Positions 53,746-63,878 of a stretch of DNA of 64,000 nucleotides are shown piece by piece. The position numbers and the translations under genes are program-made. The stretch comes from Tretioscincus oriximinensis. Its lineage: Eukaryota; Chordata; Lepidosauria; Squamata; Gymnophthalmidae. The notes under the pieces were generated by a model. That model was not told the origin of the DNA. It worked only from the letters and a program-made list of their open reading frames with translations, and did not search any database. Location of the stretch: the NCBI GenBank assembly GCA_022410635.1, contig JAJVDF010000138.1, positions 1,797,589 to 1,861,588 on the forward strand. Direction: 5' to 3'. The number at the start of each line of letters is the position of its first letter. Positions within the stretch are counted from its first letter, which is position 1.

Positions 53746-54562
53746 TGTAACGAAACCGAGCAGGAGCTAAGACTGTGTATGCTCTACTTTTATGTGTTTC
53801 CTTATTCAGGTTGGTTTTTGTAACACCGTCCCCCCCCCCCCTTATTATTATTGGTAGATGATCTTTTATTATGAACAAGGCACTTGGATTTTATATTTTT
53901 GTTCGTTTGTAGATAGAATATGTAAGATAGGGATAAAGTAAATTAATTCTGTAAATAAAGGTTTTTATCTTCAGATAGGCTGCCACCACTCCCCTCAGGA
54001 AGAACCCAAAATTATGGAGTGAAAATGGAACTAGAATGAGCCCCTTTACTCTGTTATGCCAAATAACAAAGACTGCTCTGTTTTATAACACAAAAACAGC
54101 TTTATTAAAACAAAGTAACAGGTGACACTCAAACTCAAAGAAAACTAACAAAACAAATTAACTCCACTGGGTTAGGGTAAAAGGTCCTGGGGACTCCACA
54201 ATGTCTATGGCACAGATTCTTTCTCTTGCCCACATTTAGCTCTCCGTTTTCTCTCCTTGCCTCCCCAGCTGTTCTGTATCCTCCTTTGGTATTTCCTTTT
54301 TTTTTTTATACTCCTGGCAGAGAGCCAGTTTTATTTGAATTGTTTGGCCACACGGTCAAACAATCTCTCACGACAACCATTTATCTCTCAATCCATTAAT
54401 GCATTCCCCAATTAACAACTCCCTCAATACATTCCACCCTCTCGCTCATACCTCCCCCTTTTATAATCCAAGCCCCACCCCCCAAGGCTTTGCTTCTTAT
54501 CTTAGAAATTTTAAGGAGCCTCGCTCTGTTTAAGTGATTTCATTATACCCACCAGATTCACA
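53746..54562 (-). mobile_element. Solo LTR family 3, reverse, inside SINE-A
   Basis: About 817 bp. On the reverse strand it runs TGTGAATCTGG to TTTCGTTACA. In order it has a CACCC/GC-rich block, TATAAAA (ttttata at 54459-54465), then AATAAA (tttatt at 54101-54106) about 355 bp later, and a 350-bp 3' part. Ends are TG...CA. No convincing target duplication is seen. The site lies in the palindromic CCAC/GTGG of SINE-A, which blurs the junction. Non-coding. Confidence 0.65.
54459..54481 (-). promoter_or_regulatory. TATA box and CACCC box in LTR family 3
   Basis: Reverse strand: GGGGTGGGGCTTGG directly upstream of ATTATAAAAGGGGG. Spacing matches a TATA promoter, but activity is inferred. Confidence 0.55.
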
Positions 54563-54755
54563 GTGGTACTCATTTATCTAATTGAAATGTAGATTGCCAA
54601 TCTACTTTCTTTCAAATAGCTGAGTTGGCTACAGCTGAGGGCCAGTAGAGGGCACTCACCCCTCTCCACGTTCAATAAAGGGCCTTGAATCTGGATCTCT
54701 CAGCTGAAAGACCGGCTCCTGGCGACTGCACCATTGGTGTCTTAAAAATGTTTTT

Positions 54756-55229
54756 TGAAGGACTAGAAAATGGGGTCTGGATTAGGTTGAACTGGGTTAG
54801 GGTTAGGGTAAATTCCTGCTGTCTGTCTGTTCCCTTGATTTCTGCCTGTTCTGACTAACCGTTTCTGCAGTTCACAAAGAATTTTCCTTAAGTGTTTTCC
54901 TTCAGTGAAGAGGAAGAGAGTTGCTTGCTCTTTGAAGTAGGTACTTGTGTTTTGATTATCAGTGTCTTGTATGAATTATTCATGGTTGTTGATGCTCTTT
55001 GGGTATATCTCTTTACATAAGATATTTACTTAATAACCAAGACATGATGAACATGTTATACTCATGGTAAGAGCTTGCCATGGTTGTGTTCTGTAGGGAC
55101 CTTTTGACCAATCTGAAACATAAATCCCAAGTCTGTTAAGGTTTTGGAGAGATGCTGGATTTAGAAGACTGCTCTAAATGAAAAATAAGGCTTCATTTGG
55201 GAAGGATCTATGAGTCAACAAGTGAAAAG
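54756..55229. other. Unannotated; short TTAGGG run
   Basis: GGGTTAGGGTTAGGG at 54794-54808 is a very short telomere-like run, too short to call an interstitial telomere. The rest is unrecognised. Confidence 0.35.
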
Positions 55230-55535
55230 ATTCTGCACTCCTGCATAAAGCCGTCTGGGTGACCTTGGGCTAGTCATAGTTCTCCGGAGCTTTCTCAGCC
55301 CTACCTACTTCAGGAAGTGTCTGTTGTGAAGGGGAGAACAAATGGTTATGAAAGATGCTCTCTCTTTGGGTTTAGAAAAGGGAGGTATAAAAACCAACTC
55401 ATATTCTCCTTCTCCCTCCCTTTCCCCTCTTTCATTCTCTCTTTTATTCTTTTTCTTTCTTTTNCTTTCCCTTCCTACTCTTCCGTTTCCTTTTTTCTAT
55501 ATCTCCTTCCTTCTTTTCTTCTGCCTCCTTCTCTT
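55230..55535 (+). mobile_element. SINE-B copy with SINE-A-like tail and pyrimidine run
   Basis: CTGCACTCCTGCATAAAGCC, CTTGGGCTAGTCATAGTTC, AGTGTCTGTTGTGAAGGGG, GGGAGGTATAAAAACC, then CTT/CTCC units over about 130 bp. Confidence 0.8.
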
Positions 55536-55576
55536 TAGGAATAGCATGCTAACTTAAACTTTATCCTTGTAGTACT

Positions 55577-56707
55577 GGTTTATTCCAGAATTTCCCATTA
55601 AACCAGTTTAGCGGTTTTCCAATTTTAATCCAGCTAATTCATACCATTACCGCATATTCTGAGTTTTGTCATGAGGGTTCCTGATTACANGACACCCTTT
55701 ACCATCCGCCATTTTCTTTCCTGACTGTTCAACATCTTGTTAATATCAGATTCCTTTGACTTGCAGTTGTGTGGGGATCAGTCATATAGCATATATTAAT
55801 TGGCATAATATATATATTAATATAAAATGAACTTGGATTGACCCTGTGAGCCAAAGTGAGGCCTGTGTGGAAATTTTGCAAAAATCTCTGGTCAACCCAG
55901 CCCAGGAGTAAACAGAAGAGGCCAAATCCTGTCTTCCTGCCCCCAAGGCATATCTCATTCATGTAGCCTTGCCAGACTGATTAAATTGGCACCCATTAAG
56001 GCAAAGGNACAATCTTTGTTTAACCAGGCTGTGCACCTGGGCTGACCCATCAGCCTGATAGTGGCTTGGAGATAAACCATTTAAGATTGTTAAGACCACT
56101 TCTCCTCAGGGAGAAGTCACTGGGTTCCAGTAATTAAGATAATGCTTAAGCAATTAGTGGCATCCGAGGGTCCATCCTGTTTACCAACCTTATACCATAT
56201 TTGGCGTTTCCTGACCAGGCTGCACCTCCTTGGGGAGGAGTGAAACACGTCACACAGTTGTCACTCCTGACCCACGTGGGATCTACCCACCCCTTTCTTG
56301 GCATCATAATCTTTGATACACGCCTTCTGATTTGGGTCAATAAAAGATTGAACACGAGGGCATTCTAGAGGACTCCGTGAGCCGTGGACCTCCTGAAATT
56401 GCTTCTTGATCCAAGTCGTGTTGCCCATGTGATTCCTGTTACACGTGTCTACCTNCTGCGGACCAANCTGCCTTTGATCTCCGTTANGCATCGAATAACG
56501 TGGAAAGCGAATACCCGTTACAGTTGTTCATCAAGACTATTTGCACATCAAAGCTTTTCTGCAAAAAACTGATATAGCGATTCAATAGTCGGTTTTCCAA
56601 GAAAACTAATGGCCTTGATAGTTTTAAAACCCGGAATCTGCTGGTTTATGTAACAACTTGGTGAGGCAAATGCAACAAGCAATTATTTATCCTATCTGGA
56701 CACAGCC
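55577..56707 (+). repeat. Dispersed repeat H split by an LTR
   Basis: Left part 55577-55769 (TTATTCCAGAATTTCCCATT ... GATTCCTTTGACTTGCAGTTG region) and right part 56527-56707 (TATTTGCACATCAAAGCTTT ... GTGAGGCAAATGCAAC, ending TATCTGGACACAGCC) are continuous in the H copy at 38050-38300. Confidence 0.65.
55770..56520 (+). mobile_element. Solo LTR family 1, copy 3
   Basis: 751 bp from TGTGGGGATCAGTC to GCGAATACCCGTTA, flanked by CAGTTG (55764-55769, 56521-56526). Poly(A) signal at 56339-56344. About as long as copies 1 and 2, and lacks any coding frame. Confidence 0.85.
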
Positions 56708-57244
56708 TTAATTTGCCAGTCCGAAATTCTGCTATTCCCTTTCCTCTCATTTTCAATACATGGCTACCAGTTAGAAAAGGCATTGTACAAATATTTCTGT
56801 TGTCACTATGAAGCATTCTGAGCATATTTTGCCAAGGAAATCTGCATGCAAAGACTGCCAAAGCTATATCTGGGAGCAATGGGAGAACCTCATTTTTGAA
56901 TACACCCTCTGTGATCCAAATGCTACCTGTTGGTGTGAAAACTGTTTTTAATTTCCCAAGCAAAAGCACTGTGGCTAAACTGAGACGGTTCCCTTTACTC
57001 CCACATCATTATTCCCTCTAAAGTTGGAAGGTTTCTTTCTTTGTTTAAGATTTATATTTTTGCATCTTTTGCCAGCCGAGTAGCATCTGATGCGGTGTAC
57101 GCTATGAATAAAACAACACATCAGTAATGAAACCATTTTGAAGGGGGAGAAAACACCATTTAAAATCTGAACTATCAAGCAAACCATTTATATCACAAAC
57201 ACAGCTGCAGAAATGTCAATAAAATACTAGCAGTAAAAGAAACA
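56708..57244. other. Apparently unique sequence
   Basis: No recognised repeat. A candidate conserved non-coding segment, which is inference only. Confidence 0.35.
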
Positions 57245-57519
57245 TGAGCTCCTCATGCCCTCAGCCAAGAGAGAAAGCTTCCCTAAAAATCCAATTTTTA
57301 AGTGCCTGCTGGAATGTCACCAAGGATGCAATGACTTCCACTGGAAACGGGTTACATAGAGAAGTTGCTGATGCCCACAGAAGCTCTTTATGTACAGACC
57401 TAATTGTCTGTATATGTTTCTTTGTTTGTTTATTGCTTGTATCCTGCCCCATACCCAATGGTCTCAGGCCAATCTTTACCATGAATAAGAAATGCATCGC
57501 TGATGGTAAAATTCCAAGC

Positions 57520-57562
57520 TCTGAGATTGGCCTTTATTTGACCAATCCTAGATCTTATCATT
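57520..57562. repeat. 41-bp-type imperfect palindrome, copy 2
   Basis: AGCTCTGAGATTGGCC and GACCAATCCTAGATCT around TTTATTT. Confidence 0.6.
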
Positions 57563-57601
57563 TTGGCATCGGTGTTTGGATAGGTGGCAAATGTTCCCCT
57601 G

Positions 57602-57643
57602 TCTCTCCACTGCCTCTTTTGCTTGAAAGAGACAGTGGAGAGA
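57602..57643. repeat. 18-bp-stem hairpin
   Basis: TCTCTCCACTGCCTCTTT (57602-57619) pairs with AAAGAGACAGTGGAGAGA (57626-57643) with one mismatch and a 6-base loop. Confidence 0.8.
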
Positions 57644-58061
57644 AATGCCAGACTGGTCACGGAAGGGAAAGAAGGAATGAGTGGTCAAACTGAAATCCCC
57701 ACCTTCAGGTTTTTCAACTATCAACTATGAACAATAAAAGCAAGAACACAAAATTAAATCTTTGAAACAGTGTCATAATGCCGGGAAGGACAAGCTGCCT
57801 CTTCAGCCAAAGGCCAAGTCAAAGAGCTGTGTCTTCAAAACGTTTTTGCATGAATGACGATGACTGATGCATCTCAAGGGGGAGACTGTCCCATGGCCTG
57901 AGACCAAGAAAGAAAAGGCCCTGCCCTGGGTTCCCATTCCCTTTTCTGCTGAGAGGGATGGTACCATCAGGAGGGCCTCAACATTTGGGGTCACCACATA
58001 GACGACCGTGTGGATCTCAAGGCACAGGAAGGTCGATATGGAAAGAAGCATTCCTTTAGGT

Positions 58062-58802
58062 GCAGCAGCAGCAAAAAAGGCAAATTCCATGTTGGGGATC
58101 ATAAGGAAAGGAATCAAAAACAAGTCAGCANATGTTGTTTTGCCTCTTTGTAAATCTGTGGTGAGGCCACATTTGGAATCCTGGGTTCAATTCTGGTCAC
58201 CACATCTCAAGAGGGATATTTTGGAACTGGAGAAGGTGCAGAAAAGGGCAACAAAAATGATCAAGAGTCTGGAGCACCTGCCTTATGAAGTCTGGACCTC
58301 TTCAGCCTTGAAAGGTGACGTTTGAGAGGTGATCTGATTGAAGTGTACAAAATCATGCATGGGATGGATAGGGTGAATAAAGAAAAAATGTTTTCTCTAT
58401 CGCACAACACTAGGACCAGAGGGCACTCCTTAAAACTGATGGGTAGAAAAGTGAGAACAGACAAAGGAAAGTATTTTTTCACCCAGCGGGTCATCGGCCT
58501 GTGGAATTTACTTCCTGAAGAGGTGGTGATAACTAACAGCTTGGACAGTTTTAAGACAGGACTAGACAGGTTTATGGACACTAAGGGTATAAATGGATAC
58601 TAGGATGGATGTCTGGATGTTGCCTCCAGGATGGAGCAACAGGCAGGACTCCTGAAATACCATTTGCAGGGAGTCATGAACAGGAGCATATTTTGCTTTC
58701 CTCTGTTCGGACTGCCCAGGTGCATCTGGTGGGCCTCTGTGTGACACAGAATGCTGGACTAGATGGGCTGTGGCCTGATCCAGTACGGCTCTTCTTTTGT
58801 TC
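58062..58802 (+). mobile_element. CR1 LINE, 5'-truncated, inside repeat D
   Basis: RT C-terminus (KKANSMLGIIRKGIKNKSA, VQKRATKMIKSLEHLPYEV, then a shift into RGDLIEVYKIMHGMDRVNK, ITNSLDSFKTGLDRF) plus the 3' part and the TTGTTC end. One internal frame change near 58290. Flanked by TTAGGT (58056-58061 and 58803-58808), a 6-bp target duplication. Confidence 0.9.
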
Positions 58803-59181
58803 TTAGGTATCTGGGATCCATGTCATAGTTAAGGTTAATACTCTGAATTGGGCTCGGTCACAAATTGGCAGCCAGTGTAGCTCTTGGTGTAACGTGAATC
58901 TAGCAATTGTTACTATTAGCATTTTTGTGTCCACAATGTCTGCTGTGGGACTAGCGGTGATCTGAACCAGATTTATGCTAGAAGCCTTCTGTACTGGAAT
59001 GGTCGTGAACCACACCAATTGGTTCTACAGTTGTCCCAGAACGCGATGTCCTGAAGTGCAATGCTAAGAAGGAGCATGCAATGAAGAGACACTGTAGCGT
59101 TATTTTTTGGGGTGTGAAGGCTGCCCAGTTTATTTAATATAAATGCATGCTGCTGCAGCTAATCCAGATTTAGCACAGAAA

Positions 59182-59454
59182 GAGAACCAGTTTGGTGTAG
59201 TGGTTGAGTGTTGGACTCATACCTGGTGGTCTCCCAGTTCGATTCCCCATTCCTCCACGAAAGCCAACTGGGTGACCTTGGGCCAGCCCCAGTTCTTTGA
59301 ACTCTCTCAGCCCCACCTACTCCACAGGGTGTCTGTTGTGGAGAAAGCAACAAAAACCTATGTGCGCCACCCCATGGTTGACCGCCCTGAGACCTTCTGG
59401 TATAGGGTGGGATACAAGTACAAATAAATAAATAAATAATAAATAAATAAATAA
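59182..59454 (+). mobile_element. SINE-B, full-length reference copy
   Basis: Box A TGGTGTAGTGG at 59193-59203 and box B GTTCGATTCC at 59237-59246 mark the tRNA-derived Pol III promoter. Body: AACTGGGTGACCTTGGGCCA, CCCACCTACTCCACAGGGTG, TCTGTTGTGGAGAAAGCAAC. Tail: GACCGCCCTGAGACCTTCTG, TATAGGGTGGGATAC, then AAATA repeats. The head and body match my recollection of Sauria/ACA SINEs of squamates. Confidence 0.92.
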
Positions 59455-60415
59455 AGGGCAAGACGTAGGACCTGCACAATGGCAGAAGCTGTTCTTTAAT
59501 TGATTAACAGACNTGCAGTCCTTGCTTTCTTTCTAAAGTGCCAGTGTGCAGTGCAAACTGTTGTTCTCATCCATGGGAACGTCATACCTGGGTTGCTTTC
59601 ATGTGTGACCTCTTGTGAGCAATACCTGTTACTCCTTGCCAGTATCTTCAGGTCCTCCTCCCATGAGGAACTGGCTGGGGTCCTGAAAAGTGACTTGCTG
59701 TTTTGGCTGTCTAACTGATAAGGTGAATCTACTCAGGAATTTGGTTATCCCTATTTATCTCTGTCTTTTTATCTCTGTCTGTATTAATTATTTTTCTTTC
59801 TGGGCATGCTAGCTATAGGTTTTTTTAAGCACTATATAAAATGAAACAGACATGCTCCTTTTGATATTAAAAAAAGTACATTTTTCTGCCTTTCTGCTAC
59901 TGAACTAATGACATACTGATCCTTTTTAAACAATAATTTAAAAAACCTATATATTTATTGTTCTCTCTGCTTGTTCACGAAAGTGATATCGATCAGAATT
60001 TTACTAATGCATTTAGATAATAAAATCTACATTAAATCCTCCATCCCTTACCACAGAACAAAAGAGGGATCATTAGACTGACATTATACACACACACCAC
60101 CCAGTGCCCACAGCCAGACAAAGTGCAGTTGGTGCTCAGCCTGTGGAAAATTTGAATTACAGCCCAGTTCATGGACATTATTTTCATGATGTACATTTAT
60201 TGAGAAAGCAACCATGAAAAAATTAATGATGATCGAGAAAGAAAGAACTCACTTGNGCCTGTAATACTGAGTTTATGAAAATCCATTTTGNCAAGTTGGG
60301 ATTATTCCAGTCTATGTTATGGTTGCCACAGACATCCATGGCAATTCCAGGAGAGCNCTGANATCNCTTCCTTCTTCTATCATTATTGCAGGAAAATTAA
60401 TTCTCTGTCTGAATT
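59455..60415. other. Unannotated stretch
   Basis: No recognised gene or repeat. AT-rich around 59810-60000. Confidence 0.4.
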
Positions 60416-60568
60416 TCCCTGCAATAGAAGAAGCAAAAGCAGGAGGAGAAAAAGAAGAAGGTGAAGAAGGAAGAGGANGAAAGAGAAGAAGGAGGGAGAA
60501 GAGGGGAAAGAAGGANGAGAAGGAAAGGGAGAAAAAAGAAGAGAGAGAGAAGAAAAAGAAGGAATAGA
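60416..60568 (+). repeat. GAA/GGA purine tract
   Basis: Imperfect GAAGAAGG units with several single N, next to the 3' end of a reverse SINE-B. Confidence 0.85.
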
Positions 60569-60591
60569 AGTAGTAGCAACCACTGCCGAAG

Positions 60592-60770
60592 AATTGGTTT
60601 TTATACTCTGCTTTTCTCAGCCTCAACGTTGCACAAATAACTTTCTGTTCTTTTCTTCATAACAGACACCTTATCAAGTAGGTGGGGCTGAGAGAGCTCT
60701 GACGAACTGTGGATACCTCAAGGTCACTCTGCACTAGCTTCACGGAGGACTGCCGCTACCAGATACCAAA
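60592..60770 (-). mobile_element. SINE-B copy with SINE-A-like tail
   Basis: TTGGTTTTTATACTCTGCTT, TCTTCATAACAGACACC, AGTAGGTGGGGCTGAGAGAG, CTTCACGGAGGACTGCC. The adjoining purine tract is its expanded 3' tail. Confidence 0.75.
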
Positions 60771-61513
60771 CTGACTTTTCTTGCATGTAGGATCCGTGTG
60801 CAAGTGGGACTACGCCCAGGGATCCATTGTAATATCAACTCCAAATGGTTTAATTACTGGTTATGTTTATTTTCAACGTCAGCTATCAGATTGCCAAGAA
60901 CGTGTTTTGAGGGACCATATAGGAACAGGAGCACCTATTCAAGGGCCTACCAATTATGTAATTTGATCGCCTGCTGCGGTTTCTCTTTACAATGGTTATA
61001 GTGTAGCATCCAGACAATCGGGCAGATCTTTAAGCAACATGTGGTCGATATTAGTGCACAAAAGGATATTGCTAGTCNCTCTAACTTAAAATATTTTAAA
61101 AGATTAGCTCAAACAAAATCTATTTTCCAGCTTTTAAAACACACAGCTTACAAAACGCCCATCAGTTAAGAAAACAATTCCCTTCTGTACGTTTTGAATG
61201 ACCCTATGGTGAAGTATAGGAGAGAGCATCAAGTCACAGATAAATGGAGATGGTGTGGTTTATAGGGCACCAATGGTTGGAAACCTAGCCTATATATTGT
61301 TTTACGCCTCAATTAGGAGAGTGTGTTAGGNCCCACTTTTACAAAATATAAACTGTTGGAATGCAGAACATGAATTTACTTATTTTTTTCCCCAGTGACA
61401 TAATGCTCAAGTGACATATTTTATGCCACTGGATTTTATGCGATCGATCAAATAACTAATCAATAAACAACAAACAAACCCAGATGTATCTTGACCATTA
61501 ATAAGCGTCANAT
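60771..61513. other. Unannotated stretch
   Basis: No recognised gene or repeat. Confidence 0.35.
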
Positions 61514-61561
61514 CTGAGCTCAGGGTTTGGTCTTTATTTGACCAATCCCAGANCTCAGAAT
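61514..61561. repeat. 41-bp-type imperfect palindrome, copy 3
   Basis: TCTGAGCTCAGGGTTTGGTC and GACCAATCCCAGA, an N, then CTCAGA around TTTATTT. This is the cleanest copy. Confidence 0.8.
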
Positions 61562-61600
61562 TTTATCATTGCTGTGTACACAAACACAGCGGCAGACCTG

Positions 61601-61748
61601 GGATGCTGTAGGCTCCCAATGATCACCTGTATTCACAATGTGCGCAAAGGCTCAGCTCTCACCCAAAACATGGACAAAGACTGCACCTTTGCCCACATTT
61701 TGAATACAGGTAATGGAACTGAGTGGAAGTGGGCATCTTTATGCTGGA
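61601..61748. repeat. Foldback with about 27-bp inner arms
   Basis: CACCTGTATTCACAATGTGC with GCAAAGG (61624-61650) pairs with CCTTTGC and CCACATTTTGAATACAGGTA (61686-61712). Weaker pairing extends outward to GATGC/GCATC. Confidence 0.7.
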
Positions 61749-62284
61749 TGTCTCACTTCCTGAGCTGATGTTGGAGGGGGGCAGGTGGCAGAATGTGCCT
61801 ATCGCATGCTTCCACTTACACTCCCACCAATGGCAGCATTAGCGGCATCAGCTCAGCATGCATCTGTGGGCTCCTCCACTGATTCGTATATAATTGTGGG
61901 AGCAAGTAACCAAACACTTGCCCTATTTTTTCACTCTGCCATGTGGCAGGGATGGGGAGAGGCAATTGGAGGGTGCAAACAGGATCCTGCATTTCCCTCT
62001 TGCCTTAGAATGGTTTCCAGAACTTACATTGTGAGGCACATGTACCAGGAAATTGCTTTTTCACAGCTGTTAAGAAATGACTTTTCTTTGCACAACATGA
62101 TAGTCTCTTTTTTTTTTTTTACTCTCNGATTTTGCTTTTATTCATTTGCTAAAGTGTGACATCTGCTTAAATGCAGTCTTGGAAACTTTTAATAATATGA
62201 TTGGAGCCTAAGTCTCAGAGCAGATTATGATAAAATATATAAAAAGGCAACTATAATGGAATGGCTAAAAAATATCTTTAAGAC
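61749..62284. other. Unannotated stretch
   Basis: A 124-codon frame at 61785-62159 has no recognised domain. Confidence 0.35.
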
Positions 62285-63024
62285 ATTGCCTCACTGAAGT
62301 ATACAGAGTCATGCATGGGATGAATAAGATGTTTAGAGAACATTTACTTTCTCTGTCACACAACATGAGCACCAGTGAACATTCCTTGAAGCTGATGGGT
62401 AGAAGATTTAAGGCAGATAAAGAGAATTTTCACCAGAGGTCATGGGTCTGTGGTATTTGCTTCCAGAAGAGAGGTGGCAGCTAGCAGGTTAGATAGCATC
62501 GAGACAGTATTAGACAAGTTCATGGAAGGTAAGTGTATTGATGTGTTGATCTTGCCTCTGGGATGAAGCAACAGGCAGTGCTCCTGAAATACCATTTGCA
62601 GGGAGTTGAGAAGCAGCAGCAGCAGCAGGAGAAGTGGGAGGAGAACTTGGGTTACAAAGTTATTTTTCNAAGAGGCTTGCAAAGTTATTTTTCGCCCAAA
62701 GGCTTACATTCTATCTTCCCCACCAAGCTGTGGTGGTTCCCATTTATCCAGTTGCAGTCTGTTGTAAATTCCTTGCAATTCTTGCCTTCGAATAGAGCTG
62801 CAGGCTAGTAGAAGGTGCTCAGCCCTCCCCACGTCTGACACAAGNCTTCAGAAACCCACCTCCCAGATAAAAGACTCAGCCATTTGTGCTCGTGAGGGTT
62901 CTGCCTTCTTTTGCTTCAGACTGCCCAGGTGCAATTGGAGGGCCAGTGAATGAGACAGATGCTGGACTGGAAGGGCTGTGACCCGGTTCAGCAGGGCTCC
63001 TCTTAAGTTCTTATGTTCTTACAA
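62285..63024 (+). mobile_element. CR1 LINE split by SINE-A
   Basis: 62285-62608 covers the RT C-terminus (CATGCATGGGATGAATAAGA, TGATGGGTAGAAGATTTAAG, CTTCCAGAAGAGAGG) and CTGAAATACCATTTGCAGGG. 62905-63024 continues with TCAGACTGCCCAGGTGCAAT, GATGCTGGACTGGAAGGGC and TTCTTATGTTCTTA. It is more diverged than the 30 kb copy, hence older. Confidence 0.85.
62609..62903 (-). mobile_element. SINE-A copy inside CR1
   Basis: A GCA/GGAG-rich tail, then CGCCCAAAGGCTTACATTCT, CAAGCTGTGGTGGTTCCCAT, AGTAGAAGGTGCTCAGCCCT, CACGTCTGACACAAG, and a head ending ACTCAGCCATTTGTGCTCGT. Confidence 0.85.
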
Positions 63025-63587
63025 TAACAGAGCTTTGTATGCAATGTCCAGGCACTAATCTGAAGACACCATTGAGATGAGATCAGCTGCTGGTAACAAT
63101 ACAGGCATGGAAGTGTTTTCCCAATGCTTTTAGTAGGATTTAAATAAAGTTGTGGGCTTCTGCTGAGGCAACGTTTCTTTATGCTACTTTGTCTTTCACC
63201 TGGAGTTGTCCGTGGTTTTATGCAAATTGCTGGGTGTTTGAATTTTGTTGTGCACAAATATATATACATTTTACCAACAAACCAAAATTCCCTCCCTGGG
63301 GATTTTAATAAGAAATGTATTTCCTTTGTTTAATATAGGAAAAAGCACGATTTGCATAAAAGCATGTATTCACTTGTGTAAAAAGTAGACGTTGTGTAGT
63401 AAAATATCTACGTTATGTAAGATATTTGTAATGCAGATTTCTTCCTAAGCACATGATATGGATGGACTCAAGCTGGAAAAGAATGCTAATGAAATGTAAA
63501 CAGAACAGAATAATACTTTCATGCCACTCAAATTGTTCCATTTATTTACTTAGAATGAAGACCAACTGATTACATAGTGTTTCTTGA
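63025..63587. other. Unannotated AT-rich stretch
   Basis: No recognised gene or repeat. Confidence 0.4.
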
Positions 63588-63878
63588 AGGCACGAATGGC
63601 ATAGTTACTAAGAGCCGGTCTTTCAACTGAGAGATATGATTTTGAAGCCCTATGTTGGCCATGGAGAGAGGTGAGCACCCTCTACTGGCCTTCAGCTCTA
63701 GCCAACTCAGCTATTTGAAAAAATGTAGATCTGCAATCTACATTTCAATTAGATAAATGTGTACCACCATTAACCTGGTTGGGATGGCAGNATAAGATTT
63801 AAGCCTTTGGGCAAAAATTAACCTTGTAAGCCACTCTGAGTCCCTTCAGGTGAAAGGGGCAGGTTATAATAACTCATT
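63588..63878 (+). mobile_element. SINE-A copy
   Basis: GGCACGAATGGCATAGTTAC, TTTTGAAGCCCTATGTTGGC, CAACTCAGCTATTTGAA, TTAACCTTGTAAGCCACTCT, GGGCAGGTTATAATAACTC. Confidence 0.9.

Larger units (their letters stand above)
53634..54755 (-). mobile_element. SINE-A copy split by an LTR
   Basis: The reverse SINE-A 3' half is 53634-53745 (GTGACTCAGAGAGGCTTACA, ATTCTATCTTCCCCAC). The 5' half resumes at 54563 (GTGGTACTCATTTATCTAAT, GAGTTGGCTACAGCTGAGGG, GGGCACTCACCCCTCTCC, AGCTGAAAGACCGG). Together they restore the normal order. Confidence 0.75.
57245..59060 (-). mobile_element. Old LINE-derived repeat(s) D, split by CR1
   Basis: CAGCCAAGAGAGAAAGC at 57263 and CTTCCACTGGAAACGGG at 57327 suggest one diverged unit. 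A tail at 57425 (ATCCTGCCCCATACCCAATG) starts another. 57795-58061 (CTTCAGCCAAAGGCCAAGTC, AAAGGCCCTGCCCTGGGTTC, AGGAGGGCCTCAAC) continues at 58803 (TTAGGTATCTGGGATCC, CTGAATTGGGCTCGG, ATTGGCAGCCAGTG) once the CR1 is removed. Confidence 0.6.

Noticed and set aside
54794..54808. Interstitial telomere
   Set aside because: Only two and a half TTAGGG units, which chance explains.
57250..57700. 149-codon frame as a gene
   Set aside because: It lies across the old LINE-derived repeat and its tail, and includes the short palindrome and hairpin.
59182..59260. Functional tRNA gene
   Set aside because: It is the head of SINE-B, repeated many times in the window.
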